From Aquarana catesbeiana (Eukaryota > Chordata > Amphibia > Anura > Ranidae): a DNA stretch of 64,000 nt. Where the stretch lies: NCBI RefSeq assembly GCF_042186555.1, contig NC_133324.1, positions 201,220,640 to 201,284,639 on the forward strand, read 5' to 3'. The notes under the pieces were generated by a model. That model was not told the origin of the DNA. It saw only the letters and a program-made list of their open reading frames with translations, and ran no database searches. The stretch's first letter is position 1; each line of letters starts with the position of its first letter. Made by a program: the position numbers and the translations under genes. Below, in pieces: positions 34,859 through 45,725 of the stretch.

Positions 34859-36548
34859 ATGTATTTTACAGTCGGAACAGTGAACCTGGCTACTTCCCAT
34901 TTATTTCTCCTAAAGTGCGCAAACACTGCCTTCCGTCATGCCTATGGCAAGATCTGCTAGATTAGAGCTGAACTTAGAGCGTGAACTGTAGAACTGGTAA
35001 ATGTAATCTTAGTGTGTGGGTTGTCTGATTTTAGATTTGGATTGGCTTCATATACTGGTCAAGTTCAGCTATGATCTAAAACCCCAAAATAAATAATTAG
35101 CGTGTGTAGGAGCACATTGCATCAGCTCGAGGTCTTGTGCTTTACAATCAGTTGTGGCGAGTTTCATATACAGGAACCATTTTGCAACAACCAGCCCAGA
35201 TGACTTGGCTTTCCTACAGCATAAAACCACACATGCAGTTCAAGACTTCTTAATAGTGCTTCATATTTTGTCATTTGTTTTCTGTGCCACTAGACAGTGA
35301 TACAAGGTTGAAATACATACTTTAGATCTAAATGAACTGTGAAATGCCCACTTGTAGATAAATATATTTTCCATCTGCAGTACTAAGGCCTCATGCCCAC
35401 GGACGTTTTTACAGCTGCTTTTATGAGTGTTTTTTGCAGCTTAAAAACGCCTCTCCGTGTTAGCCTATGCCCTCATACCTACCATAGTGTGTGGCATAGG
35501 CGTTTTTAAGCTCCAAAAAAACCCAGGACCAGTGTGTTCTGAGGCTCCAGCACTAGAGCTGTAAAAACGCCTGACGCCAGTAAAAGGTGTTAAACGTGAT
35601 TTAACAAGGCTTAACGCTGTATACACAGCGTTCTGCCTCGTCCAGCGTTTCTCTGTCTCTTTTCAAAATAAATGGTTCCCTATGGGAGCCCATTGATTTG
35701 AATAGAAGTTGCACCAGAAGTCGAATCCAGATGATCCGACTTGTGGTACGACTTGTCTGCTGATATTCTTGAACGTTCGGGAACCCCCGCCAATATTTTG
35801 CATGAGGTTCCCCCAAGATCCATATCAGACCCTTATCCGAGCACGTAGCCTGGCAGGTCAGGAGGGGAGGGGGGCGAGCGAGCGAGCACCCCCCTCCTGG
35901 ACCATACCAGGCTGTAAACACTGGTAGAATGTCAAATGGTTTCTGTAGAACCGGCTGATACCGTCCGATATTTGGTCTGTGTTTGTACCAGGCTTTTAGG
36001 ATATTTATTAAAGAAAATAAGTGATCTGTGTTAGAGAAGGGACAATCCAATCCACAAATTATCTAAAGAGTGGGGTGTATGTCTTCCCAACATTTATGCA
36101 ATTGGAGAAGGCAGTTGTAATGTTCTGAAGTGCTAATGTAGTCTCATAGGGAGCAGGTGCTGGGGGAAAAAAAAGAAAAACTTCATTACATTACTTAATG
36201 TGGTTTCTGTTTTCTTTAATAGTTGGTGATGGAAGTGGATTTTGACTTTGCTAACCTAGAAGTTTGATAGGAATTTTTTTGCTGGTGGATTTGAACAGTG
36301 ACCAAATCGATTAGAAGCAAAGTGGTACAAAGGTTAATATCATAGTAGAACTAAAATTTGTGCTCCTGTACCAGTAATCAGAAGGACCCATACCAAGCAA
36401 ATCTTCCATCAAGCCTTCCAGCAGTTCATTATTGGCCATAAAAGCTTATTGTTAAACTGCCCATGTAACTCAGTGTTTCATATAGGCTGCATTCTAATCA
36501 TATGCAGCAAATAAAAAAGAATAGCGTTTACAGCAGTGTGCAAGTGAG
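34859..36548. other. No gene seen; inverted repeat at 35391-35640
   Basis: 35391-35640 begins AAGGCCTCATGCCCACGGAC and contains CATAGGCGTTTTTAAGC as a near complement of GCTTAAAAACGCCTCTC, a repeat type also near 4990 and 11820. 35870-35890 is a GCGA tract. No conserved frame: the 149-codon minus frame at 35601-36050 runs across this repeat. Confidence 0.4.
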
Positions 36549-36648
36549 TTGGATGCCTTGAATATATGGGATTGTTTTTACAGCTGCAGGTCTCTTCTGC
36601 CTGCTGAAGGTAATAGAGCAGGGAGATGCTTCTCTACAATGAAGGTGA

Positions 36649-36993
36649 TTGATCGGGGGGGTAGGAGATGCAGCTCTGGTTCAGAGTTATATGCAGTTGG
36701 CAGGCACAATTGTCAGCTCAGCCACGGCTCTAGGCAGTGACATGTGGTTGGAGGATACAATCATTTGTGCGGTCCCCAACTCTAGAGAGACACTGGCTAG
36801 GATGGTCATTTGCATGCAAGACCCTTATACTTCCATGAAGGTAGTGGGTGGTCAGGACCTGATTTTGATGGTTGTTACCAGTGAATCGGAACTTAAGAAG
36901 GTGGTGAACAGTGCACAAAGTTTCCTAAAAAGCAATATTTCAGAAATAAAATATTGGTTAGTAAATGTACATGAAATATTTCCTATTATGTGA
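36649..36993 (+). other. Unassigned 114-codon open frame
   Basis: The frame gives a soluble-looking protein of mixed composition (MIGGVGDAALVQSYMQLAGT at the start), with no signal peptide, membrane segment or motif I recognise. It is one of the few long frames here that is neither low-complexity nor inside a known repeat. No intron, promoter or poly(A) context supports it. It may be a fossil retro-copy or chance. Confidence 0.15.
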
Positions 36994-37044
36994 CTGCCTT
37001 TGCAGCCCAACCTTGGACTTGAGATCGATAAATCTGCTTTAGCG

Positions 37045-37629
37045 ATTCTGGCTAAAATGAGAATCACAATTTTTTTGCTTAGCAGATAGATCACGATTCT
37101 CTCATGATTCTCACGGCGTAACAACATCATCTTTCACATTAAACAAAATAATTGGGCTAACTTTACTGTTTTTTTTTTTTTTTTTGGTCTATTGAAGTGT
37201 ATTTTTCCCCAAAAATTGCGTTTGAAAGACCACTGTGCAAATACAGTGTGACATTAAATATTGCAACAATCGCCATTTTATTCCCTAGGGTCTCTGCTAA
37301 AAAAAATTATATATAATGTTTGAGGGTACCAAGTAATTTTCTAGCAAAAAAATCTGATTTTAACTGTAAGAAACAAGTGTCAGAAAAAGTTTTAGACTTT
37401 AAGTGGTTAAACTTCCTGCATATTCACACAGAAGTTTTATCCCTTTGATCTAAGCCAAAGAGTTACAATGTTAAAATCTTGGCAGACTCCCCAGTTTGGC
37501 AGACTGTCAGAGTAAGCAGAGAATTCTCTATACTTGTTACATGAAAGAATGGAGACACTCCACAATATAGATCGTGGGGGTGGGTGTGAATCGAGATCGC
37601 AATCTTTTAACGATTAATTGTGCAGCTCT
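37045..37629. mobile_element. TAGAGCTGCACGATT-type element, copy 3
   Basis: Left GATTCTGGCTAAAATGAGAA and right AACGATTAATTGTGCAGCTC match both ends of 7057-8001; the 15-bp left tip is degraded. It lacks the nested CCTTTCACAC element, so it shows the pre-insertion state (AAGTGGTTAAACTT and onward). Confidence 0.65.
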
Positions 37630-37689
37630 AGTCTGCTCTAACATTTCTGACCCAGTATGTTACCTGCATGTGACTTTTAATTGGACACT

Positions 37690-38094
37690 TACCTGTCCCT
37701 GGGTCCAGCGGTGCGGGGGATCGAAGCCCCGCTCGCGCCCCCCCCTCCGCTCGTCGGCGCCGACATTTCAACTGTGGGCGCCGGGCTGTGGCTTCACAGC
37801 CTGGCACCCACTGCGCATGCGCGAGCGGCGCCGCGCGCCGTGATTGGCCGCTCAATCACCTGGGACCTGTAATGGGTCCCAGATGATTGACAGGAGGGAG
37901 GGAGCAGAGCGGAGCCCTTCCTGTGCCGAGGGGGAAGTGATGTCACCAGCCCAGGCAAAGGAAGAGGCAGACTACGAGGGACCACCTAGCAACAGACATT
38001 TAGAGGTAAGTTAAAAAAAAAAAATATCCAAATTTTTTTTGTTTTTTAGAATTTTTCAGGTATTTTTGTTTTTTTGTGTGGAACCCCACTTTAA
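37690..38094. mobile_element. AGCGG-family TTAA element, left-truncated
   Basis: Ends GTGGAACCCCACTTTAA, the family's right terminus, and carries the typical CACTTACCTGTCC block reading from 37685. GC-rich interior with frames in several phases that look like chance. The TTAA at 38091-38094 is shared with the next element. Confidence 0.55.
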
Positions 38095-39808
38095 AGTGCT
38101 ACTAAACCCACAACAGTAAAATCATTCTGTATATGTCGTAAAGTATGCTTGTTATACTCACTGTGGAACCTAAGGGGTTAATCCTCTGCATTGTGTATAA
38201 AGGCTATGTGATCCTGTCTTCTCTGATTCTTCTCTTTAACGGACTCCAACCCATCTCCTGATAGAACAGAAAATGAGTAGTCAGGCTGCACATGCTCAGT
38301 TTGGTGTGTATTGCTAGAGAGTTTTTCTTGGGAGAGTGCAATCAGCACAGGGCCAATCAGCACTGTGCAGACAGAGGATGAGGGGCCAATGAAAACTCCT
38401 ACAAGCTTTACTAGGAACTGATAGAAGTCACAAGGCTGCTATATACTGCTGCTGATAAAAGGTATTTAGACATTTTAGATTTACTAAAATATATATTTAT
38501 TTCCATGTTCTGTGTACTGTGAGAGACCAGATAATGAATGCCGGTTCTGGGTTTAAAAATTATATATAAAACAGCGCTCGCAAATGAATTCATGTAAAGT
38601 AGTGATCTTTAAAAATCCTCTTGCAGCTGCAGGATAAAAGTGCTTACACTTTGATGATATATAACAAATAAACCTGCGCTAGCAATTGACTAAAAATAAT
38701 TGATTAACTGTACCAAAACCAAATCATAAATAATCTATACAAATACTAGTGAATGTGAGAAATGTGTAAGAAATATTGATAATATATACCATACACAATT
38801 AGCCGCACACTGGATGAAATCGTGCATGAAATGCACTAATAAGAAAAAAATATATACAAAGTGAGAAAGGACAAATCGCAAATATATGTGATGAACAAGC
38901 GCGACTATGAAGTGATATAGTGTCATTAAACTAATACAAAAATTATATAAAATAAAAGCACTCTCATAAATAGTGAATGACAATGAAGTGAGCCTCTAAA
39001 CAATCATAGACGCCAAGTAAAAAAATGAAACAAAACAGTCAATTGCATCCAAATTTACAAATGATGGAATATCCATAGCTTTAAGAAACTCCTTCACAGA
39101 AGGGACAGATGGCAGACTTCCAGCATATTCATCCGCAGGATGATAAATGGCTACCGATATGAAGACCGGCATGCAGAGCGTGAAGACTAACGCCCTGGGG
39201 GAGGGGCGAAACGCGTCGACGTAACATCCTGCCTACGCCTGCTAACCAGTACCAGTGACATCACTTCCTGTTTTGGTGGAACGCACGCCGATCAGCGGCG
39301 AACCGACCAACTATGTGAATGCCTGCTCTGCATGCCGGTCTTCATATCGGTAGCCATTTATCATCCTGCGGATGAATATGCTGGAAGTCTGCCATCTGTC
39401 CCTTCTGTGAAGGAGTTTCTTAAAGCTATGGATATTCCATCATTTGTAAATTTGGATGCAATTGACTGTTTTGTTTCATTTTTTTACTTGGCGTCTATGA
39501 TTGTTTAGAGGCTCACTTCATTGTCATTCACTATTTATGAGAGTGCTTTTATTTTATATAATTTTTGTATTAGTTTAATGACACTATATCACTTCATAGT
39601 CGCGCTTGTTCATCACATATATTTGCGATTTGTCCTTTCTCACTTTGTATATATTTTTTTCTTATTAGTGCATTTCATGCACGATTTCACCCAGTGTGCG
39701 GCTAATTGTGTATGGTATATATTATCAATATTTCTTACACATTTCTCACATTCACTAGTATTTGTATAGATTATTTATGATTTGGTTCTGGGTTTAGTAA
39801 CACTTTAG
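38091..39808. mobile_element. MITE with AGTGCTACTAAACCC termini, split by a foldback insertion
   Basis: Left TTAAAGTGCTACTAAACCCA (38091) and right TGGGTTTAGTAACACTTTAG (39789-39808) are terminal inverted repeats. The two halves are separated by 38556-39796. Without the insert the MITE is about 475 bp and non-coding. Confidence 0.75.
38556..39796 (-). mobile_element. Foldback insertion with 463-bp arms, one unpaired tail and 13-bp target duplication
   Basis: GGTTCTGGGTTTA occurs at 38543-38555 and again at 39784-39796, flanking the insert. Arms 38717-39179 and 39325-39787 are reverse complements with one difference that I see (near 38814). The spacer is 39180-39324 and contains GGGGCGAAACGCGTCGACG. 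38556-38716 is an AT-rich tail present on one side only. Because the arms are inverted, both strands show the same 82-codon frame (38735-38983 minus, 39521-39769 plus), which I take as non-coding. The one-sided tail and 13-bp duplication point to target-primed retroposition, perhaps Penelope-like. Confidence 0.8.
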
Positions 39809-40151
39809 AAGACAGATATTTATTTAGTGAGTGTGTTTGTGTGGTTTTTTTTTTTTCTTCTTTTTGTGTAAGATTGATGAAGCGTGTCCTTTTTTTCTTA
39901 AAGGAGAAGTCCAGCCTAAGCTTGTTTGGCTGGGCTTCTTCTCCGGGTCACAGGAGTGTAATTCATTTTGCACTCCTGTGACCCGTTTTCAGCAGAGAGA
40001 GGTCTGAAGTCACAAAAATCAGTCCAGGAACTGCATCATCGTGACAAAGCCTGGATCTGCCAGCTGCCTGGACTGATACCCATCTCAGCCTCTCATTGGA
40101 CCGATGCTGCATCCACCTATGTAAGTATGAAACGTGCTTCCCTTTTTAATC
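39809..40151. mobile_element. Low-copy repeat related to 28900-29340
   Basis: GAGAAGTCCAGCCTAAGC followed by a hairpin GGAGTGTAATTC...TTTGCACTCC and GACCGATGCTGCATCC. Non-coding. Confidence 0.5.
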
Positions 40152-40630
40152 TTAAAGCGGGGTTCCACCCAAATTTTGAACATTATCTCTATGCATTCTC
40201 TTCCTTGCCTAGATGCTGTCATGCTGTGTAAAAAAATTTAAATCGCCGTAATTACCTTTTTTTTTTCTAATCTTCTTAGCACTTCCTGGTTTTTCCTCCC
40301 ATGGGAGTAGGCGTGTTTCTAGCCTCTCCCAGACCTCCCACAGTCCCCTGGGAGCTAGTCTCAGGCTTCCCAGCATGCATTGCACAACATCTCGGTGAAT
40401 GCTGGGAGCACAGCATTCACTGCATCCAGGAAATACATGCTTGTGGGCTTCAAATGCCCACAATGAAGATGGAAACCGCCTTCAGTGAATTTTATAAGTT
40501 ATTCTTTACAAGGAAATCAGACACAGGCGGACTTATTACACAGAACATGTGAGTAGATAATCATGAGAAGAAAAGTTTGTGAATGAACTCCAAAAAAAAA
40601 AAACGATAGATAGGTGGACCCCCGCTTTAA
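40152..40630. mobile_element. AGCGG-family TTAA element
   Basis: TTAA at 40152-40155 and 40627-40630; left AGCGGGGTTCCACCC, right GGTGGACCCCCGCT. Non-coding. Confidence 0.75.
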
Positions 40631-41599
40631 TTGTGTTTATGTCAACTTAAGAAAAATGTCCAACACAGCAGATCTATTCACCGTTGTGACCACAGAAAAA
40701 AAAAAAATGTTTGTATTTTTAACATGACTTTTAGTTGTTTGAGTCTCCTATTGTCTACAGAAAAGTTCAATGGAGGTTTTATTTTTGTTTCTTTTTGCCA
40801 ACATATTAATGAAAGACCTTTTTTGAAGTAGAACTTTGTAACTGTGGGTCTGTTATTTTCCAAACACAAAATACCTTGATGCAAGCTTTTTATTTTGTTA
40901 CTTTTTAACTAGTTCTTGTATTGTGCATCTCTTACTCATTAAACTATGTTTAGCATTTACAATTGTTCTCTTTTTATTATCAATTTCAGAGAAGTGTAGA
41001 AAGGTCAGGTAAAATCTTACTGGCAAGAAGTATTCTTTATTCTGGCAGATAGGATCAGGTATCCTCCTGCTTTTTTCTTGTATTTTTTTTTAGATCCTTA
41101 GAAAATGTTTTATTAAAACTGGAACAGAAAATAATATAGCAAAAATAAGATGTTGTCCTCTTACATAAGAGGAGGGGGATTGTAAAAAAAATCCCTTTTT
41201 TATTTAAATTATTTTTTTCCTAATTCTTACACATTTCACTTCTTGCATCTTCGCCTGTGTGGGGATGATGTATCCATATGCAGGTCTGTAGGAACTGGCA
41301 GAGAATAACCGTGTGTTTTGCACATTAAAAAAAAAAAAAAATCCCATGAAACCCCTACAAATACAAAGGAAGCTGCCGGCCTCTGTCAGTCTATGGGACC
41401 GGACAAAGACACTTTCTATGAGTCGCTGTCAGGTCTAATAGACCTGGGCATTTCTGCACATGCATTCGACATCGGTCCAGAATGGCAGTATGGGGGCTGA
41501 AAGAACGATGGTGGATTCATGAGCGTATTTTTATTTATAGAGCAACAATTCACATGAGCTAGAAATAATGTTTTAGCTAGGTTGGTGAAGTTGCACTTT
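40631..41599. other. No gene seen
   Basis: A-runs at 40684-40706 and 41323-41341; otherwise unassigned AT-rich sequence. Confidence 0.4.
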
Positions 41600-42021
41600 A
41601 GGCCCCTTTCAGACTGGGGCGGTGGGGGCGTCGGCGGTACAACAGCGCTATTTTTAGCGCTGCTGTACCGTCGTTCTTGCAGCGGTATTCGGGCGCTAGA
41701 GGTTCAGTTTTAACCCCCGCTGGCGGCCGAAAAAGGGTTAAATCCGCTCGTACAGAGCGACTATAGCCGCGGTATTACCGCGGTATAGCCGCGCTGTCCC
41801 ATTGATTTCAATGGGCAGGAGCGGTGAATACACCGCTCCTTCACTGCTCCAAAGAAGTGGCTCGCAGGACTTTTTTTACCGTCCTGCGAGCGCACAGCTT
41901 CAGTGTGAAAGCCCTCGGGCTTTCACACTGAACAAAGAGCGGAGGCTGTTTAGGGGCGGTTTTCAGGCGGTATTTTTAGCGCAATACCGCCTGAAAACCG
42001 CTCCAGTGTGAAAGGGGCCTA
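41600..42021. mobile_element. 'CCTTTCACAC' element, copy 3
   Basis: AGGCCCCTTTCAGACTGGG at left, CCAGTGTGAAAGGGGCCTAA at right; very close to copy 1 at 3818-4220 through the hairpin region, with an extra CGCGGTATTACCG block near 41770. Confidence 0.75.
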
Positions 42022-42508
42022 AAAGCGGAGGTTTGCTGAAAAAAAAATATTAAAAGCCAGCAGCTACAAATACCGCAGCTGCTGACTTTTAATATATGGT
42101 CACTTACCTGTCCAGGGAGCCCGCGGTGTCGGCAGCCGAAGCCGATCCGTCCTTCAGCTCTCGGCTGCTGCCGCCACCAAGCTCAGATAGGAAATAAGGA
42201 AGTGAAGCTGTGCGGCTTCATTTCCTGGTTCCCTACTGTGCATGCGCAAGTCGTGCTGCGCGTCCTCTCAGGTCCCTGCTGTATTCTTTGTCTCACAGAA
42301 TACAGCGGGGGAGGACGGGGTAGGCGGCGGAAGTGGCGTAGGTCACCGAAATCACCACGGTGATCTATGCCAGGAAGTGGGAGCGAATACCTTTTATTAG
42401 ACAGGTATCTGCTCCCTCCTCCCCCCTGAAAGGTGCCAAATGTGACACCGGAGGGGGGGAGGAACCCAAAAAGTGGAAGTTCCATTTTTGGGTGGAACTC
42501 CACTTTTA
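42022..42508. mobile_element. AGCGG-family element, degraded ends
   Basis: Left AAAGCGGAGGTTTGCTG, right GGGTGGAACTCCACTTTTA. Contains an AAAAGCCAGCAGCTAC...GCAGCTGCTGACTTTT dyad (42052-42091) shared with 45659-45703. Abuts the elements on both sides. Confidence 0.65.
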
Positions 42509-42929
42509 GGCCCCTTTCACACTTATACGTCTTCAAAGTCGCGCGATTTTACTGCGATATCGCGGCCGCTATTTTGCTGCGATTTTTGACGCGATTTTGC
42601 TGCGATTTGGGAGCAGTACTACTTTGTACGACTTTGCCACAACTTTGGCATTAACCAATCTCAGCTTGTGCTTACAAAGTAGTGCTGAAATCATGTCCAT
42701 ATCATTCAGGTACGATTTGCATGCTACTTGAGGGTTTAACATTGAGGTCTATGGAGTACAAATCATATGGAAGTTGGACCAAAGTAGTGCAGGGACTACT
42801 TTGAAGTCGGCACGACTTAAAGTTGTGCCAATATGAATGGTAGTCATTGAAAATCATGGAGAATGACTTGTCATACGATTTTGCAGTACAAAATCATGGG
42901 GCAAGTCGTATAAGTGTGAAAGGGGCCTA
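42504..42929. mobile_element. Inverted-repeat element with CCCCTTTCACACTTATACG termini
   Basis: Terminal repeats TTAGGCCCCTTTCACACTTA and TAAGTGTGAAAGGGGCCTAA, perfect complements of 20 bp or more. Non-coding interior rich in GCGATTTT and CGACTTTG motifs. Confidence 0.8.
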
Positions 42930-43332
42930 AGTTGTATTTCCTGGCAGAAGCTAACATGGAGTCGGGAAAACAAATAGTACCAGTCTGATGGGGAAATGGA
43001 GAATGTGTAGAGCTGATAATAGTAAAGACTGGCAGCAATCTTTGCTTGCATTCCGATAAATTGTCCCTGGATATCAGTAGAACTTGAAGTGGAACAGACA
43101 TCATACAATTAAATTAAAACAAAGGTGGTGATCAACTTGAAAATAATAGAGGGCTCAAGTGTTGCCCTCAACCCTTCCAGAAGGCCTCCCAAATATTCTA
43201 TTCCTACTGCATTTTTTTTTTTTTTTTTTTTTTTTGCAGTTGGAGGCTCCCTGCACACTAGCTTAAAAATGCTACCAGCAGCTTTCAAGAATTTTTTTCT
43301 GCTCCTAGAAGCAAATAGAATAACACTATGGG

Positions 43333-43502
43333 GTTGATTTACTAAAACTGGAGAGTGCAAAAATTGGTGCAACTCTGATTAGAAACCAATCAGCTTCCAG
43401 GTTTATTGTCAAAGCTTAATTGAACAAACTGAAGTTAGAAGCTGATTGGCTACCATGCACAGATGCACCAGATTCTGAATGCACCAGTTTTAGTAAATCC
43501 CC
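43333..43502. mobile_element. MITE with ATTTACTAAAACTGG termini
   Basis: Left ATTTACTAAAACTGGAGAGT and right GCACCAGTTTTAGTAAAT, followed by a C-run at 43499-43518. 42930-43332 shows only a T-run (43212-43235). Confidence 0.7.
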
Positions 43503-43697
43503 CCCCCCCCCCCCCCCCAAATGTGTCCATGCACATTTTTTAGTCTAGAGGTGTTTTTTAAGCTTCAGCGTTTACAAGCAGGAAAAACAAAATGTTTTTC
43601 TTGCGGTTTTTGGGAGCTATTTGCCGGCAGTTTTGTTTTTTGTCTACATTCAGCTGTCAGCGGGGAGTTGTCAGTTGTTAAGGGCGCGGGACCACTC

Positions 43698-43728
<31 letters not shown>

Positions 43729-43746
43729 GTGGTTGTAAAGTCCGGA

Positions 43747-44066
43747 TAATAACTGCCATGCCCTTTTGTTTTATCAAGAGCTAAAGTACTGTGTGTCTGT
43801 TTTTTTTTTCTTTTAAATTCTAATCCTAAATACCTTCTTACATCACCGAAGTGCGGTCATGTGACCTTCCGCTGCTCTCCTTCCCCGATCTAAGGAATGC
43901 GGAGAAAGGGACTGAGATAGCTCTCTAACAGCAGACAGCCAGCAGAAAAAGGTCATGTGACCGCACAGCGGTGCTGTGAGAGAAGGTATTTAGAATTAAA
44001 AAAAAAAAGAAAGAAACAGACCCAGTACTTTAGATCTTGATAAAACAGAGGGGATTGCAGTTATTT
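43747..44066. repeat. Foldback with arms of about 90-100 bp
   Basis: 43747-43845 (AATAACTGCCATGCCC, TTTTATCAAGAGCTAAAGTA, TTCTAATCCTAAATACCTTC) is complementary to 43980-44066 (GAAGGTATTTAGAATT, AGTACTTTAGATCTTGATAA, GGGGATTGCAGTTATT). The spacer holds GGTCATGTGACC twice (43857, 43951). Confidence 0.7.
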
Positions 44067-44099
44067 ATAAATGGTATTTTCAAGCCAAAGGGAAGAGCA

Positions 44100-44345
44100 G
44101 CAGGAGGGGAGGGGTGGGGAGGAGATTGGCTCTCACACACAGGCTTGGGAACTGACAGGCAGGGGTAGAGGGAGAGACTCAGAGCAAACCGTGGGATGAT
44201 GGAGGCACATAAACTGACCATGGATCAGCAGGACACAGGAATAGGCAGGATCAACCAAATATTTTATATCCTAGAGAGGGAAAAATTACACTTCACAAGC
44301 ACTGCTGTTTAACATGCTTTAAAGGAATAGGATCCTTTTTTTTTT
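44100..44345. mobile_element. Unsplit copy of the repeat at 24640-24851/25802
   Basis: Contains the intact TTTAAAGGAATAGGATCC site that corresponds to the TTAA into which element E inserted. Confidence 0.6.
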
Positions 44346-44487
44346 TTTTTGCCAGCGTTTTTACGTCTTTTTTTTTTTTTTTCAGCTTTTGGTGTGCATG
44401 GAGCCTATAATGGCAATAATAAGCCCTAACAATGGTATCAGTGGACAAAATAACTGGTGTCCGTTAACGAAATAATAAACTGTTAAC

Positions 44488-44489
<2 letters not shown>

Positions 44490-44524
<35 letters not shown>
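44490..44524. repeat. (CA)n microsatellite
   Basis: About 16 uninterrupted CA units followed by a C-run. Confidence 0.95.
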
Positions 44525-44525
<1 letters not shown>

Positions 44526-45466
44526 CCTCCAACTCTTCCCTCCTTCTGGCATTGGTAAATATAGCAGTGAAAGTTAATCGCCCCTCCCCCTTTCCCAGTC
44601 ATTAGATATGGTAGCTTCACAGGTTTTCATTTTCAGGTTAGGAGAATTTTCAGCTAGTAAATAAACCTGTTAGTATCTTTTATAACTACCTGTGAGCTGA
44701 AAGGAAAGCACAAACATTATCTTCCTTCTATAAACTACTAATCTCCCTACCCCCAGTGATGGAGATGAAGAGCGGAAGACCTGTTTGAAGTCCAGCATGG
44801 CTAATAACCACGGCTCATTCCACAGATATGGTGTATCAAATAAACATAGCCACCTTTTAGAACAGAAAGTGTTATTCGCAGGGTTACAACCTGAAAATAA
44901 AGGAAAGTAGCCTGAAAAAAGAAAACTAATGGTCACCTCATTTAAAACATATCTATGGTCAAAATGAAAAATCCTATATTCATTTCTACATTGTACCATA
45001 TTTCAATTATTTCTAGCCTACTCCTATTAATCTGAACAGTTCTGGAGTTTATAAACTTGGTGATGATCCTATACATTTACTCCCTTAAATTCTATGACCC
45101 TTATTCACTATGCCCTGTGAGTAGGAACCGCTGTGTCACACATTTCACAGAGCCTGTCAAAAGTAAACAGCAGAGGAGATGCTGCAAAGGATGCAGGGAA
45201 GGCCTGCAGAAAGGCAGAAATTACAACAGGAAAGGAGATTTATTAAGTAAGCTGATATTTGATTACCAAAAATAACTGTTGTTTATATTGTTAATAAAAT
45301 GCTGATGTTCTAAAATGATAGTGTATGCTGTGACCATAGAACTCCTTTAGGGACTGGCAATCTGCAATATATAACCTTTTTGTTTTTGGATATGATTTAT
45401 ATATGCTTTAGCTTGTTTCTCTTAAACTTGACTTGCTTTGAAATTTCAAGGTATTACAAACTAAGC
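44525..45466. other. No gene seen
   Basis: A 109-codon minus frame (44670-44999) shows no domain or family match. No repeat terminus recognised. Confidence 0.4.
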
Positions 45467-45725
45467 TTAAAGCGGAGTTCCACCCAAAAATGCAACTTCC
45501 GCTTTAAGTACTTGTGACTCCCTGACATGCCACATTTGGCATGTCATTTTTTTGGTGGGGCGCCCACACTTGCAATGCCAGCGCGGCAGAGAGAAGGGGG
45601 AGAGAACCGAGACTTCGGGTGGCCACATCACTGGACGGTTGGACAGGTGAGTGTCTGTTTATTAAAAGTCAGCAGCTACACTTTTTGTAGCTGCTGACTT
45701 TTAAATGGGTGGAACTCCGCTTTAA
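45467..45725. mobile_element. AGCGG-family TTAA MITE, complete (259 bp)
   Basis: TTAA at 45467-45470 and 45722-45725 flank perfect 15-bp termini AGCGGAGTTCCACCC / GGGTGGAACTCCGCT. Contains the TAAAAGTCAGCAGCTAC dyad (45663-45704). It is the type copy for the degraded members at 37690, 40152 and 42022. Confidence 0.85.

Noticed and set aside
38735..39769. Two identical 82-codon hydrophobic frames on opposite strands
   Set aside because: They come from the inverted arms of one foldback element. Hydrophobicity reflects T-richness, and there is no start context or conservation argument.
42433..42654. Plus frame with a repetitive YCDIAAAILLRF-type peptide
   Set aside because: It spans the junction of two inverted-repeat elements and reflects GCGATTTT-type repeats.
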